Numbered from the stretch's first letter, positions 45,365 through 57,790 are shown. The stretch: 64,000 bases of DNA from Diphasiastrum complanatum (GCA_029204225.1 CM055096.1:191001-255000); one strand, 5' to 3'. A program made the numbers and translations. Notes: a model not told the origin generated them from the letters alone.

Positions 45365-45507
45365 CAAAGTCGGGAAAGTCGAAGGAATATTGTCTCAACT
45401 TTTCGTATATATTTGCAGATTGAGCGATAATCCGAGTAAACATGCAGCAATGTGAATGGAAACAGATTAACATGGGATTTGGGAGGGAAGAGGAGACAAA
45501 TTCAACA
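45365..45507 (-). repeat. Copia F2 3' LTR, truncated
   Basis: On the minus strand TGTTGAATTTGTCTCC starts at 45507, right after the polypurine tract. After about 143 bp it meets the broken RNase H of Copia F1. Confidence 0.65.
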
Positions 45508-45517
45508 CCCCCCCTTA
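45508..45517 (-). promoter_or_regulatory. Polypurine tract of Copia F2
   Basis: TAAGGGGGGG on the minus strand directly precedes TGTTGAA. The TAA is also the end of the pol frame. Confidence 0.85.
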
Positions 45518-48460
45518 ATCTGGATCCATGAATGCCTTGATTTTAAAACCAAGCAATGCACAAAATCTATATTGTGCATTAATACTCAATGCCTTCGTAA
45601 AAACATCTGCAACCATGTCCTGTGTTCGGCAATACATTAAGCTTATCTCTCTATCAAGAACCTTACTCCTTACATAGTGATATCGAATCTCAATGTGCTT
45701 ACTCCTAGAGTGAAATCTAGGGTTGGCCGATAAGGCAATGGCATTATGATTATGACATAACATAATTATGAGAGTATATTGATCAAAACTAATATTTGAC
45801 AGTAAATTTTTCAACCAAATTGCTTGTTTAATAGATTGAGAAGCAGCAATATACTATGCTTTTGTAGATGAAAGAGCAATAGAGATCTGCTTATGACTGT
45901 TCCAAAATATAGGACCGTCGTTGAAGAAGAATGTAAATTTGGATGTGGACTTACAATTATCTACATCTCCTCCCTAGTTTGCATTTGAGTACCCACTTAG
46001 CTGATGAAGATTGTCATTATTGACTTCTCCATAGCAAATGCACTGGTCCATGGTAGCTCGAATATATCTCATGACTCTTCTGAGAGTCTTCCAATGGGTG
46101 ATGCCAGGATTAGCCATGAATTGGCTAAGTGAGCTAATTGCAAAAGAGATATCAAGTCTTGTGTAGACAATTGCATACATGAGCGATCCAAGTATCGATC
46201 GATAAAGATACTCTCTCATTTGCTTCTCTTCCTGCTTAGTCTGAGGACATTGGTCCTTTGACAATTGCAGGCCTGGATCCATTGCAAAGTGAGCTAACTT
46301 TAATCAGATTATATCTAATAAGAACATTGTGAAGATACCTTTCATGAGTAAAATAGATCAGCCATCTCACTTTGACTCTATGGATTTTAATGCCCAGACA
46401 AAAATGAGCTTCACCAGTCATGTAGAACTCAGAAGATAACATCTGTTTAGCATCCTTCACCAGATTGGTACTGTTGCTGAAGAGAAATGTATCATCAACA
46501 TACAGGGTGATGACAATGAAGGATTGTTATACTGACTTGAAGTATACATTTGAATCATCAGTGCTTGGTTCAAAACTGTGCTGGATGAGAAATGTTTTGA
46601 TTCTCTAAAACCAAACTCTAGTTAATTGCTTCAAGTCATAAAGTGCCTTGTGGAGTTTATAGACATGGTGTTTCATACCTTCGTGAATGTATCCTTCAGG
46701 TTGTAGCATGTAGATGTCTTTTTGAATGACTCCATTCAGATAAGCTGTCTGTACATCGAACTGATGTACTTTGAGGTTGGGTGTTGTAGCATAAGATAGG
46801 AGATCTTGGATCGATAAATGCTTGACCACTAGAATGAAAGTCTCACTATAGTCGATGTTGAGGATCTGAGTGAATCCTCGTGTTACTAATTGTGCCTTCC
46901 TTTGATCAATTGCTCCATTGGCATTGTACTTGATCTTAAAGACCCATTTGCAATCGATAAGATTGCAGTCAGCAGGAGTTTCAACTAATGACCATGTTTG
47001 GTTCTTGATTAGAGAAGAGTAGTTTCTATCCGTTGCTTCTCTCTAGAGATCAGAGTCTGGTAGGCTTCGACAGATATCGGTTCCTACACTAAAAGACAGA
47101 CAGACTCGAGAATATACCTTGTGGGCTGTGTGCACACTTAGCTTGATCTTCTTGGAGGAGCTGATGTCGACTGATGATTTAATCCTTGGATTGAGTAGTA
47201 GCAACATCTTTGTCTGACTCACTATTGTATAGTGAATCGACAATGGGTACGCTTGAGTCTAAGGCTCGGATTGTCATGTCGATGGTAGGCGTTGAAGGTT
47301 CACTTGGAACAATGTCTTTGCCTTTGAAGTCGATGAACTAATCCTCGATAAAAACTGTATCTCAGCTAAACAAAAGTCTGCTGGGTATCGGGGTCATACA
47401 GCTTGTAAGTGTTGTCAAATGAAGTGTATTCAATGAGGATTGTCTTGAGACCTTGGAAGTCAAATTTCTTCCTTCAGGGTCTGCGCATAGGTGATGCATC
47501 CAAATACTCGAAGGTTCTTTAATGATGGTTTGGAGATTCATGTGGTGTTTTTCTTGAGAGGGCCTTTGTTGAAAATCTATTCTGGATGTAAGATACAATG
47601 GCAATAGCTTTAGCCCAAAAGCTCTTGGGCCAGCATGCATTTGGCGGACTCGGAAAGGATACGGTTCTTTCTCTCAACTAAGCCATTTTACTAAGGTGAA
47701 TAAGGAGTGATAAATTGTTGTTCAATGCCTCAGTTCTGGTAGTACTCCTTGAATTTAGTAGAGATGTATTCTCCACCATTGTTGAACCTTAGGGCTTTGA
47801 TTTGTTTACCAGTCTCTTTCTCTGCATGCTCCTTGAAGATTCTAAAGTAATTGAAAGCTTATGATTTCTTATTAATAAGATACACCATAGTTCTTCTAGA
47901 AAACTCATCAATAAAGGTTATGAAATATTTTTCATCCTTTAGTAAAGGATTCTGCATTGGGCCACAGATATCTGTATGTACAACATCTAGTAATACTCTA
48001 GCAGTATGCTGATGGCTTGATCTAAATGGTTTCCTGGCCTGTTTACCAACTAGACAGTCTTGACAGACATGTAATTCAACTCTTTCATATCAAGATAGGT
48101 GAGATCAAGAACAATGGATTGCTTAGACATTTTTTGTACAGAAGCATGATTCAAATGACCAAGTCTATAATGCCAAAGTAAACTTTTATTTATCTGAATA
48201 GAAGTACTAAGTGTCTAACTAGAGGCAGAAAAGCAATGACTTAATCTGTACAAGTATCAATGTCTTTCTGAGTGCTAGGATCATGCCTGTCCAATCGACT
48301 ACTTTACATTGATCACATTCAAATTCTATTCTATGTCCTAGATCTGTAATTCTGTTAACAGAGAGCGGATTTGTCGATAGATTCGGTACATGAAGGACAT
48401 TTGAAAGTAGCTTACATTGATCATTGGCAAAGCTTAATCTTACTGTACCTCTCCTTTGTT
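45515..48460 (-). pseudogene. Copia F2 integrase to RNase H, decayed
   Basis: Minus strand, in order. Protease end and integrase finger (48400-48050, much decayed; CQDCLVGKQARKPF). Integrase core: DVVHTDICGPM, FITFIDEFSRRT, RFNNGGEY where NN replaces the usual SDN, and GLVERKNR. Integrase end: 47640-47360. RT: FDVQTAYLNGVIQKDIYMLQPEG near 46740, and YVDD intact at 46491-46502. RNase H: 46282-45515 (KHIEIRYHYVR, DMVADVFTKAL). Stops and frameshifts are scattered throughout, and the second integrase aspartate is replaced. The RNase H stop abuts the polypurine tract. It faces Copia F1 tail to tail. Confidence 0.88.
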
Positions 48461-48474
48461 TGAACAGTCATAGG

Positions 48475-48714
48475 TCATTGCCTAACGATGGATGGTGGGG
48501 CTGTTATGGCATACTCTTGCATTGGCTGCTTCTGTTTGAAATTGTGGTACTTGTCTTCAAGAAAAAAAACATCACGGTTGACTGAGATCTTATCTGAATC
48601 AACATCATAGATGGGATATGCTTTATGCGATGTTGAGTAGCCGATGAAGATGTTCTTATAGCTTACTGAGTCCAGCTTCTTCCTCAGATCAAATGGCACT
48701 GTCCTAAAACACAA
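48475..48714 (-). pseudogene. Copia integrase C-terminal fragment fused to E LTR
   Basis: Minus strand: DLRKKLDSVSYKNIFIGYSTSHKAYPIYD, then FLEDKYHNFKQKQPMQE. It is closely similar to Copia F1 at 44060-44240 and comes from the end of integrase. It lies between the E LTR with its short leader and the F2 integrase region, in an order that no intact Copia has, so it is a rearranged fragment. Confidence 0.8.
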
Positions 48715-48724
48715 GATTTGATAT
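48712..48724 (-). promoter_or_regulatory. Degenerate primer site after E LTR (minus copy)
   Basis: ATATCAAATC then TTGTGTTTTAGG follows the LTR end on the minus strand, matching the plus copy (GTATCAGAGC, TTGTGTTTTAGG) at 15179. Confidence 0.5.
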
Positions 48725-49750
48725 TGTGGTGGCCTAGTCGTTATAGATTATACAAAATCAATGAATTAAGTAGTATAAAAGGTTTGATCGTTCTCCAAGA
48801 GAGAGAATAATCTCTTCTTTTGTATGATAAGTGTATGTAAGAAGGTGAATGGAATGTGATGTGTAATATTCACAATGAATACTACAGTGACATATCTGGT
48901 TATTTAAAGATATTTGGGTAAATTGGCATCCAGAAACACCAATGGTGAAACGATTTGATCAAGATTTGTAATTATAAAGGTTACTTTATCTTCCAGGCTC
49001 TTAGGATAACAATAAGCAATTTGGTCGGATAACAACTAGCAAATAGATTCATCAAACAGAATCGAATTGGCTAATGATTCCTTTTAATCGAACACAAAGA
49101 ATTAGTTATTATCACTGGAAGCAAACAAAAGAGAGCATCAAATAAGTTTGTTATCTGAACACATAGCTCATTCAAAATTGAAAGAAGTTTAGCTTTATGG
49201 TTATGCTTAACAGCTTCGGCTAATTCTCTACACACATTAGTTAAAATTGTTGCTCTTTGGTGACGCTTGAAAATCCAAGTTAGAGACCTGAAATTCTGTA
49301 AGAAATGAAAAGTATGTGTGATGCAAGCAGAGAAGTATCACAAACGATTACAGATCGTTTAGAGTGTATTCACTCAATTGATAAGAAGTAATGCTATAAG
49401 AGATGGTAGAGGGAAAGAATGCTCAAGCTTATAGAAACTGGCTCTCTTCTCTCTCTATTGATACTCAAATCTATGTGTATGTACAATGGCATGAAGTGTC
49501 AACCTTATAGGAACAATCACCGGCCTGAATGTCATTTACCAATCGTTAAATGTCAGTGGAGATCTACTAATGTGTCTCTATAGAACATCACACAAAACAT
49601 CACGAGTTCTAACCTAAAAATGTATTTGCAAAATGCAAATAGGCCTTTACATGAATTTAGGCACTATACCACATTTACATGTATAAAAATTAAAAAAATT
49701 TATAATATAAAACAATAACTTTGGATAATGTGGGATCATGAGGCTCCACA
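48725..49750 (-). repeat. Element E LTR (minus copy), 1026 bp
   Basis: Reverse complement of the plus-strand LTR at 14201-15178 with small indels; ends TGTGG...CCACA. The polypurine tract GAAGGAGATA (minus strand) is at 49751-49760. Confidence 0.88.
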
Positions 49751-49792
49751 TATCTCCTTCATCAGCTGTGCACCGGCTCGCAAACAAATTTC

Positions 49793-50401
49793 TTACATTT
49801 TCCTTTGTCGCTTCCTGCTGGTTGGCTTTCTATGAAAAATGGCTTTTGCTCGGGCTTCATTTTTTTCATTAACTTGTTCTAGGGTCATCCCTTTTGTAGC
49901 AAGAAAGTAATTATTCTTTTGACTGTAATCTTCCTAAAAAGATAGATTTGGATAACCTCCCATTCCGCGATTGCCCAATGGTGCAAGGAGGTTGCCGATC
50001 AATGTGTTATTTACAAGATGAGTGTACCAACTATCCTCAAACAAGATTTCAGACATCTCAATAGAAGGGACAGTTAGTGAGAGAGATGCATATGTATATT
50101 TTGAAAATTTCTCTTTAATGTACAATTGTTGAATGGATAGAAGTGCATAGAAAATGAGAGAACCAATATTTAAATTATTGTAATTATGGTATGGTCTGGT
50201 TATTGGATTAGTGGAACGAAGTATATTATTTGCTTTAACTTCCTCCAAATAATGAGAATAATTAGCTTCCCAATCTATGTAGATTTCTCACAGATCAGGG
50301 AATAACATTCGACTGGAAAATCTAAAAGGAATTGGACTAGGGCTAGGAACAACTTCTTTAACATCAAAAATGTAAATTGAGTCTAGCTTATTTTGATACT
50401 C
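49793..50401 (-). pseudogene. Element E ORF3-like gene, C-terminal part (minus copy)
   Basis: Minus strand continuation of 56528-57790 after the G2 insertion. It carries the region matching DEYQNKLDSI, the RMLFPDL motif, then a stop where the plus copy has Trp. From 50248 an open stretch (EEVKANNILRSTNPITRPYH, LLSIQQLYIKEKF, GNRGMGGYPNLSF) leads through one further stop (Gln or Lys codon in the plus copy) to a basic tail, SRKRQRKM, ending about 40 bp before the polypurine tract. It is highly similar to 13511-14158. Two copies agreeing through the end of the frame make this a real gene rather than chance open sequence. Family unknown. Confidence 0.6.
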
Positions 50402-50405
50402 ATCC

Positions 50406-51087
50406 TGTTAAAAATTCACAATTTTAGCTTCACTAGTTTTGGTCATATGACTTGTAAATAGTTAGATGGTCATGATGTGGCTTGTCACACGTGCCAAATA
50501 GCATAGGTTTCCATTCATAAGGATGTTCTCAAGTAGACCTAAGTGTTAGAACCTTTGGAATGATTCCAAATTATGCTTAGATACAAGGGAGAAAAAATAG
50601 GAGCTATTTTTGGTAATTTTTGAATTGTTGAGGGATCTCCAAGATTCCAACCCTAACTTGGTAGGGATGAAAGATCCACCAAAATTAGCATTAGGGATAG
50701 GTTTAGGGCTACTCATACCTGCCCAAAACCGTGATGGATCATGTATATATAGGTGATGATATCTCACCAAAATCAATCAAGCAATTTCATGATTTTTCTC
50801 TCATAATGGTGCAATTGCTCTCTATGTTCATAATTGTTTGAGTACTTGTGATTACTAATGATTATAGGATTGAATGTAGGTCTGGTGTACAGTACTCAGA
50901 CTGTGGGAGGCCGTACTTTCACACGTGTGAAGCCTTCTTCAAGGATTTGGGCCATTTAGTGAGGTTCAAGCATAGATTTTTGATGGATTTTGATGGTTCA
51001 ACTTGTGCTAATCTTATGAAATCATAATCTATTGTTTCCCTCATCATTTCAAGTGTTTTAGGATCCTTATTTGCTGTAATTTTTACA
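50406..51087 (+). repeat. Copia G2 5' LTR
   Basis: TGTTAAAAATT to AATTTTTACA, 682 bp, with a TATATATAG box near 50744 and the palindrome TTCACACGTGTGAA at 50918-50931. Confidence 0.96.
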
Positions 51088-51099
51088 TGGTATCAGAGC
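51088..51099 (+). promoter_or_regulatory. Primer binding site of Copia G2
   Basis: TGGTATCAGAGC directly after the LTR end, as in G1. Confidence 0.95.
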
Positions 51100-51898
51100 C
51101 TAAAGGTTGAAATGAGCTAAATCCTTGGTTTTCATTCAATTTGATCACAATTTTTGATCTAAATCTTGTGTAGATTGGATCTTAGCATCTAGTATTGATT
51201 CTAGAACTGAAAGTGAGTCAAATACATTGGAGATTGGTGTTGTGTGACTTCATTTGCAGGTGTTTAGGTGTCTAAAACCAGAGGCAAAGTTGAATTCAAT
51301 TCACATTACCAAGATAGCAAGTTTTGCTTGCTCCAAGTAATGATTTCTAAGCGAGTTTTGGAGGTGATTTCATAGAGGAGGCTTTCTAGCATTCAAGGAG
51401 AGGGAATATCAGAGTTTTGGGGACTCTTCAAGGCTGTTCTAAGGTCTAGTAGGCACCTCCTAAAGTGATTTAGGTTCAGTCCAACCATTGCTTGACTTAT
51501 GCACCAAATTAGATCAATTTTTCATCAATTTTGATCATTTTTTGCTTGTGATTGGATAGTAGATTGTGTTGCATCCTCATTAAGTTACATTTAGCTCTTT
51601 TACAAGTGATTTTGGAAGTATATTAGGTTGCTGAAATTCACTCTTGATCAGATCATTTGGAAGCTTTAATGTTCTTTATAGAAAGAGGGGCAATTCTACT
51701 AGTATTGTCTACTTCAATCAAGCAAGTGCATTGTTTCTAGTATTCTATGATTTGATTTTGTTAGAGATCATTCTTAGATCTTTATAGGAAGTCTATTACT
51801 GATCTTTTCAGGTCCCTAAGAAGTGGGATAAGGTAGACCTTCAATCAAATCAATAGAAGTAACCTTCATTTGTGTCAAGTCCTTGATTAGGAGACTAG

Positions 51899-54800
51899 AT
51901 GGCATCTATAAATGCATATCTTTTGGATACTAATGAAAGGCTCAACAAAACTAACTATTACATATGGAAAGTTAGAATGGAATCTATCATGATCATGCAA
52001 GATCTGATGGAGATTGTAAATGGTAAGGAGGGTGAACCTATTCATCCTCAAGAAAAAGCCAAATACATCAAGAGGTGCAATGTTGCACTACATTGCATAA
52101 AAATGAATGTTGCAAATGAACTCTTAAGAGAGGTAAGAGATTGCACTTCAGCTCAAGATGCTTGGGAGACTTTGCAAAAGGTCTATGAATCCAAGAACCA
52201 AACTAGAATGTTAGCTTTGAAGAATCAAATCTATAGAAGCTATCAAAAGAAAGGAGAGAGTGCACATACTTTTGTCCTAAGAGTAAAGGAATTGAACAAA
52301 GAGCTAGCCTTTATAGGTGACCCTATCAAGGATGAAGAGCTTGTTCAACTCATATTGAATGGACTAAGCTTTGAATTTGACAATTTGGTTCAGGGATATG
52401 CAATTATGGGTAAGCTACCCATACTTGAAGAACTCCAAGGCACACTCATGGCCGAGGAATCAAGAAGGAGCCAAATGCAAGAGAGGATGGATAGGCTTTC
52501 CATCCAAGGTGGAGATGACCAAGCTCTCTTTACCAAAGGCAAAGGCAAGTCCAAAGGCAAAGGATCAACATTCAAGAAGTCTACAAAGCTTGAGGATCAA
52601 GAAGGATCCCCAAAGGCATCTCCATCAACCACCAAAGTCAAGAAGGACAAATCAAAGGTGAAGTGCTACTATTGTAGCAAGATGGGGCATTATGCCTCAG
52701 AATGCTTCAAGAGGAAGCAAGATCAAAGCCAAGCCAACATGAGCAAAGAGGAGGAGGAGGAGAGTTCACATGAGGACTCTCTCATGATGTCCATATTTTC
52801 TTCAACAAGCTTCAAAGGAGAAGATCCTTGGTGGATTGACTCGGGTGCTAGTTCACACATGACTAGTAAAAGGGAGTTTTTCTCTTCTCTCTTATCTTAT
52901 GATGGACCTATAAAGTATATCTATACAGCAAATGATGAAGCTTGTAAGATTGAAGGAGTTGGTAGCATTCCCCTTTGCTTAGGATCTTCCAAAAAGATCA
53001 ACATAGAAGGTGTTTTGTACATTCCTACAATAACAAAGAATCTACTAAGTGTTGGCCAAATGGTAGACAATGGTTTCAATGTTGACTTTGCTTCAAATGA
53101 CACTAGACTTGGCAAACTTTATAAGTTGGATGCATTTGTGGATACTAATGTTGTCATGTTGGCCAAGAAGAGCAAGATATCTACTTTACTTTATGGCACA
53201 AAAGACTTGGACATGTCAACTCGGGTTCCATGGAGGCTATGATCAAGGAGGAGTATGCTTTAGGCCTACCAAGGTCTATTGGGAAGGAAGACAAGGTTTG
53301 TGAAGCTTGTGCCTTATCCAAGGCACATAAGAAGGTGTTTCCTAACTCCCTCACAAAGTGATCTCATCCTCTTGAACTCATACACTCAGATGTGCACATT
53401 GCTAGCGCCAAATCTAATGGAGGTTCATCCATGTTTTTAACCTTCATTGATGACTACTCAAGATATTGTTGGGTGTTCTTACTTTCCCTCAAGTCTCAAG
53501 TATTTGATACTTTTGTAAAGTTCAAGTTGTTTGTGGAAAAGCATCATAATCATAGCATCAAGATTCTTAGAAGTGACAATGGTGGAGAATTCATCTCCAA
53601 TGAGTTCAAGGACTTTTGTGAGGAGGAAGGGATCAAGAAAGAGACTTCTTGTCCTTACACTCCTCAACAAAATGGAGTTGCTGAAAGAAGGAATAGAACA
53701 TTATGTGAATGTTCTAAGGCTTTAAGATTAGATGCTTGTTTGCCCAAATCCTTTTGGGGTGAGTCTCTTGTATGTGCAAACTACTTGATGAATAGGGTGT
53801 CTTGCAAAGCAATTGAAGGCAAAAATCCTTATGAGATGTTGTATGGAAAGAAACCCAATCTTAATCACTTGAAAGTTTTTGGGTGTATATGTTATGTGCA
53901 TGTGCCATTGGAAACAAGAACCAAGGAGGATCCATCTTCCACAAGAGGGATCATGCTTGGATATGCAAGCTCAAGCAAGAGCTACAAAGTCTATCTCCCA
54001 TCCTTGAACAAATTTGTTGTTTCAAGGGATGTCATCTTTGATGAAAATCATATGCATATGCTTGAAGAAGGCTCAAGTGCTCCAACAATCAAGAAGAAGA
54101 TGGCCGAGGAGCAAGATCTTGGTTTTGAGGAGGAGCTCATGGAGGAGCAAGCACCAAACCCACCTATCACACCAAGGAGATCTTCAAGGGAAAAAGTGGA
54201 GCCATCAAGGCTCACATATCAAGGCAAAGGACAGCAAGTTGAGGGTATCTCATCCACTTCTTATGCTTTATCTAGTTTTGAAGAACCGTCTAATGTTGAA
54301 GATGCATTGAACTCCAAAGAATGGTATAAAGCTATGTTGGATGAGTATGATGCCTTGATTGAGAATGAAACTTGGTTGCTTGTTGAGAGATCTCAAAGGA
54401 ATGTAATAGGATGCAAGTGGGTCTTCAAGCTTAAGTTGAATGCAAATGGGAGTGTTAACAAACATAAAGCAAGATTAGTTGCAAAAGGTTATGCTCAAGA
54501 GAGAGGGATAGACTATGAGGAAACTTTTGCACCCGTGGCCAAGATGGTCACAATAAGACTAATCATTGCACTTGCATCACATTTTGGATGGATTCTATGT
54601 CAAATGGATGTCTATAATGCTTTCTTGAATGGTTTTTTGGAAGAGGATATCTATATGGAGCAGCCACAAGGGTTCATCAAGCATGGAATGGAGAACAAAG
54701 TATGCCATCTCCAAAGAAGCATCTATGGCTTGAAGCAAGCCTCGAGATCTTGGAATTCAAGACTACATTGCTATCTTATTTCACTTTCTTTTGTTCAAAG

Positions 54801-55827
54801 TGAATATGATCCCACTCTTTACATTAAGTTTGATGATATTGGTATTGTACTTTTACTCATTTATGTAGATGACATCATCATTAGTGGAAATAGTGTTGAT
54901 GGTATTGAAAAAATCAAGATAGATCTATCCTTAGAGTTCAAGATGGTAGATCTAGGGTGTCTTCACTTCATCTTAGGCATAGAAGTACTTAGAGGGTCTA
55001 ATTTTATCTTTATAAGTCAAGTAAACTATGCTCAAAGTCTTTTGAAGAAGTTTAAGATGGAAGTATGCAAAAGTGTTGACACACCAATGGAGCAAGATGT
55101 AAAAGTGCCAAATGAAGATGATGAAAGATCCTTCATGGACATCACTTTGTTTAGGCAACTTATAGGTTCCTTAATGTGGATCACTATAACTAGACCAGAT
55201 CTTAGCTTTAGTGTATGTAGGTTGAGCCAATCCATGCAAAAGCCATTGAATATCCATTGGAAAAAGGCTAAGAGGATTCTAAGATACATCTCGGGTACAT
55301 TGGATTTTGGGATTCTATATAGAGGAGATGTGATTAACCTTCATGCATTTAGTGATTCAGATTTTGCAGGGGACAAGAGGGATAGGAAATCAACAACTGC
55401 CTATTCAACTTTCATAGGAGAAGGTGTGGTTTCATGGCTTTCAAAAAAGCAAGAAACTATATCTCTATCTTCAACCGAGGCCGAGTACAAAGCTTTGACA
55501 ACCGCTACAAAGGAGGTACTTTGGATTAAGAGATTATTGGTGGAACTAAAGATCATGGATTCAGAGGAGGCACCAATGATCTACAATGACAATATATCAG
55601 CCCAACACCTTGCATCTAACCCAATCTTCCATGCAAGATCTAAGCACATTGAGATATGCCATCACTTTGTGAGAGAAATGGTGCAAGCCAAGGAGATTGC
55701 TTTGGAGCATGTTCCAAGCAATGAATGTGTAGCTGATCTACTTACTAAACCACTTCAAAAGACACCTTTTATGAAGTTCAGATCATCACTTGGAGTGATT
55801 AGTAAAGCAATGATTGAACCAAGCTAG
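51899..55827 (+). pseudogene. Copia G2 gag-pol, one frameshift and one stop
   Basis: The first part (51899-53242) encodes gag (NERLNKTNYYIWKVRMES start), a Lys/Gly-rich stretch, zinc knuckle from C256 (CYYCSKMGHYASEC), protease WWIDSGAS with D314, and the pre-integrase region. Before about 53194 the frame shifts. The integrase finger (WHKRLGHVNSGS), CEACALSKAH and then TGA at 53359-53361 (Arg in relatives) lie in the new frame. From there 53362-55827 is open and encodes integrase (LIHSDVH, LRSDNGGEF, NGVAERRN), RT with YVDD at 54862-54873 and RNase H (DSDFAGD, STEAEY, KHIEICHHFVR). Two lesions separate it from an intact frame, so it probably moved when intact and decayed since. It belongs to the same broad group as G1. 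Confidence 0.95.
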
Positions 55828-55830
55828 ATA

Positions 55831-55841
55831 GTGAGGAGGAG
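55831..55841 (+). promoter_or_regulatory. Polypurine tract of Copia G2
   Basis: GTGAGGAGGAG immediately before TGTTAAAAA of the 3' LTR. Confidence 0.9.
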
Positions 55842-56523
55842 TGTTAAAAATTCACAATTCTAGCTTGACTAGTTTTGGTCATATGACTTGTAAATAGTTA
55901 GATGGTCATGATGTGGCTTGTCACACGTGCCAAATAGCATAGGATTCCATTCATAAGGATGTTCTCAAGTAGACCTAAGTTTTAGAACCTTTGGAATGAG
56001 TCCAAATTATGCTTAGATACAAGGGAGAAAAAATAGGAGCTATTTTTGGTAATTTTTGCATTGTTGAGGGATCTCCAAGATTCCAACCCTAACTTGGTAG
56101 GGATGAAAGATCCACCAAAATTAGCATTAGGGATAGGTTTAGGGCTACTCATACCTGCCCAAAACCGTGATGGATCATGTATATATAGGCGATGATATCT
56201 CACCAAAATCAATCAAGCAATTTCATGATTTTTCTCTCATAATGGTGCAATTGCTCTCTATGTTCATAATTGTTTGAGTACTTGTGATTACTAATGATTA
56301 TAGGATTGAATGTAGGTCTGGTGTACAGTACTCAGACTGTGTGAGGCCATACTTTCACACGTGTGAAGCCTTCTTCAAGGATTTGGGCCATTTAGTGAGG
56401 TTCAAGCATAGATTTTTGATGGATTTTGATGGTTCAACTTGTGCTAATCTTATGAAATCATAATCTATTGTTTCCCTCATCATTTCAAGTGTTTTAGGAT
56501 CCTTATTTGCTGTAATTTTTACA
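55842..56523 (+). repeat. Copia G2 3' LTR
   Basis: 682 bp, same length as the 5' LTR, with about nine substitutions. The palindrome is intact at 56354-56367. Confidence 0.96.
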
Positions 56524-56527
56524 ATCC

Positions 56528-57790
56528 AGAGCAAGAAAAATATTGTTTTTAGATACTCTAGGATATTCTTGCCTCCTGCAAAAAAGCCTACAAGGCCTGA
56601 ATCTGCTGCTTGAGCAATATATTTTCATTTTCAAAAGCATTAGACTGCTCTTGAACTGCTTCAAGTGCCTCCAGTATAGCATCATGCCGACCTTTCGCTT
56701 CTTCAAGGGATGTATCTTTCTTGATCAACTCGACTTGAGCTGCTTCAAGCTCTTTGCTTTTTAACTTCAGCTCAGCCTTGACCTCTTTCAACTCTTTATT
56801 CCTCTAGGTTAGGTTTTCTCAAATGGAATCGTAGTCTGTGTGTCTAACAACAACGTTCCAAAGATCTTCAAATATAATGCTTCATCAAGGACTGGTGCCT
56901 CCAAATCACTTTCCTACTGAAAATTAAGGATTTCTTCATCTTCCTTTGCTAGCTCTTGCTGGATATCTTCTTGAATCTGATCTTGCTAAGCAACAATTTC
57001 TGTTTTTTCTTTTTCTTCAGCTTCTCGGCTCATTTTAGCACTAGAAAGTGGCTTATATTGGGATGATGGAGAGGACATCCTCACCGAGCTCCCTTGTTGT
57101 TGGCTTGATGATGATGATGCAATCTCTGTGGTGGTCGCCTTTGATTCTCTCATTAGTGAATCACCCTCAATTGAAGGGGCTAATTCTGGCAGCACCAGTG
57201 CAATTTTGATATCTTTCTACATAGAGAGAACACCAGCATGCATACACATAATACCAAACTGCAATCCAAGCCTGGAAAATTGATTATTTTTTACTAATTT
57301 ATAGAATTGCTTGAAAGAAATCTGTCCAAAGGGGATGGGTTCTCCGTTCAAGGCTCTCAGCAGGTATCCCATATTTGTATTGAAAATGGTGTACTCTTGT
57401 TCCGGTAAGAATATAGAAGCAAAAGCAAACCGCATGAAGCTCTTGAGATTGGGGTCTCTAATATAAGAAAGCTTATATCCCCTTTTCTCCAGATAAGCTT
57501 CCTCCCAAAAAGCTCTTCTCCCAGTGATGAAGTCGAGCTTAGGCATACTGATGTCCATAGGCAAATCTAAGACACGACAATAAAATCTTTCTGTAATAAT
57601 GACCTCTTGATTTCAGACAATGGTGGAAATATGTCCCTCCTCTGTCTCGTTCAGATTTTGAATTAGCTCCTGGCACACATATGTAAGAATTACTGATGGA
57701 TCACACTGAAGGAGTCCTTCAATCCATGCTCGTATGGCTAGTGGCTGCAAAACTGGTAAGACTGGTTATGGATGCATTTTAAACACAATC
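56528..57790 (-). pseudogene. Element E ORF3-like gene, N-terminal and coiled-coil part
   Basis: Minus strand. From about 57790 the frame reads PLAIRAWIEGLLQCDPS and continues (one stop near 57620) into a globular region at 57564-57217 with PKLDFITGRRAFWEEAYLEK and FMRFAFASIFLPEQEY. After a stop it runs into a Ser/Gln-rich linker (57195-56990), an acidic stretch, and a clear coiled coil (56800-56580, Lys/Glu/Leu-rich with EALEAVQEQ). The last codons (PRVSKNNIF-like, near 56545) join the C-terminal part found beyond Copia G2 at 50401. The layout of globular region, low-complexity linker, coiled coil and C-terminal domain parallels Gypsy B ORF3, but I see only scattered residue matches. About 620 codons in all without G2. 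Function unknown. Confidence 0.55.

Larger units (their letters stand above)
50406..56523 (+). mobile_element. Copia G2, nearly complete, nested in element E
   Basis: 6,118 bp with two 682-bp LTRs that differ at about nine positions, Met-tRNA primer site, leader, gag-pol with one frameshift and one stop, polypurine tract, and a 4-bp duplication ATCC (50402-50405, 56524-56527). The plus-strand E copy reads CTCTGGATGAGTATC at 13541, the uninterrupted target. It is older than G1 by LTR divergence. Confidence 0.95.
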
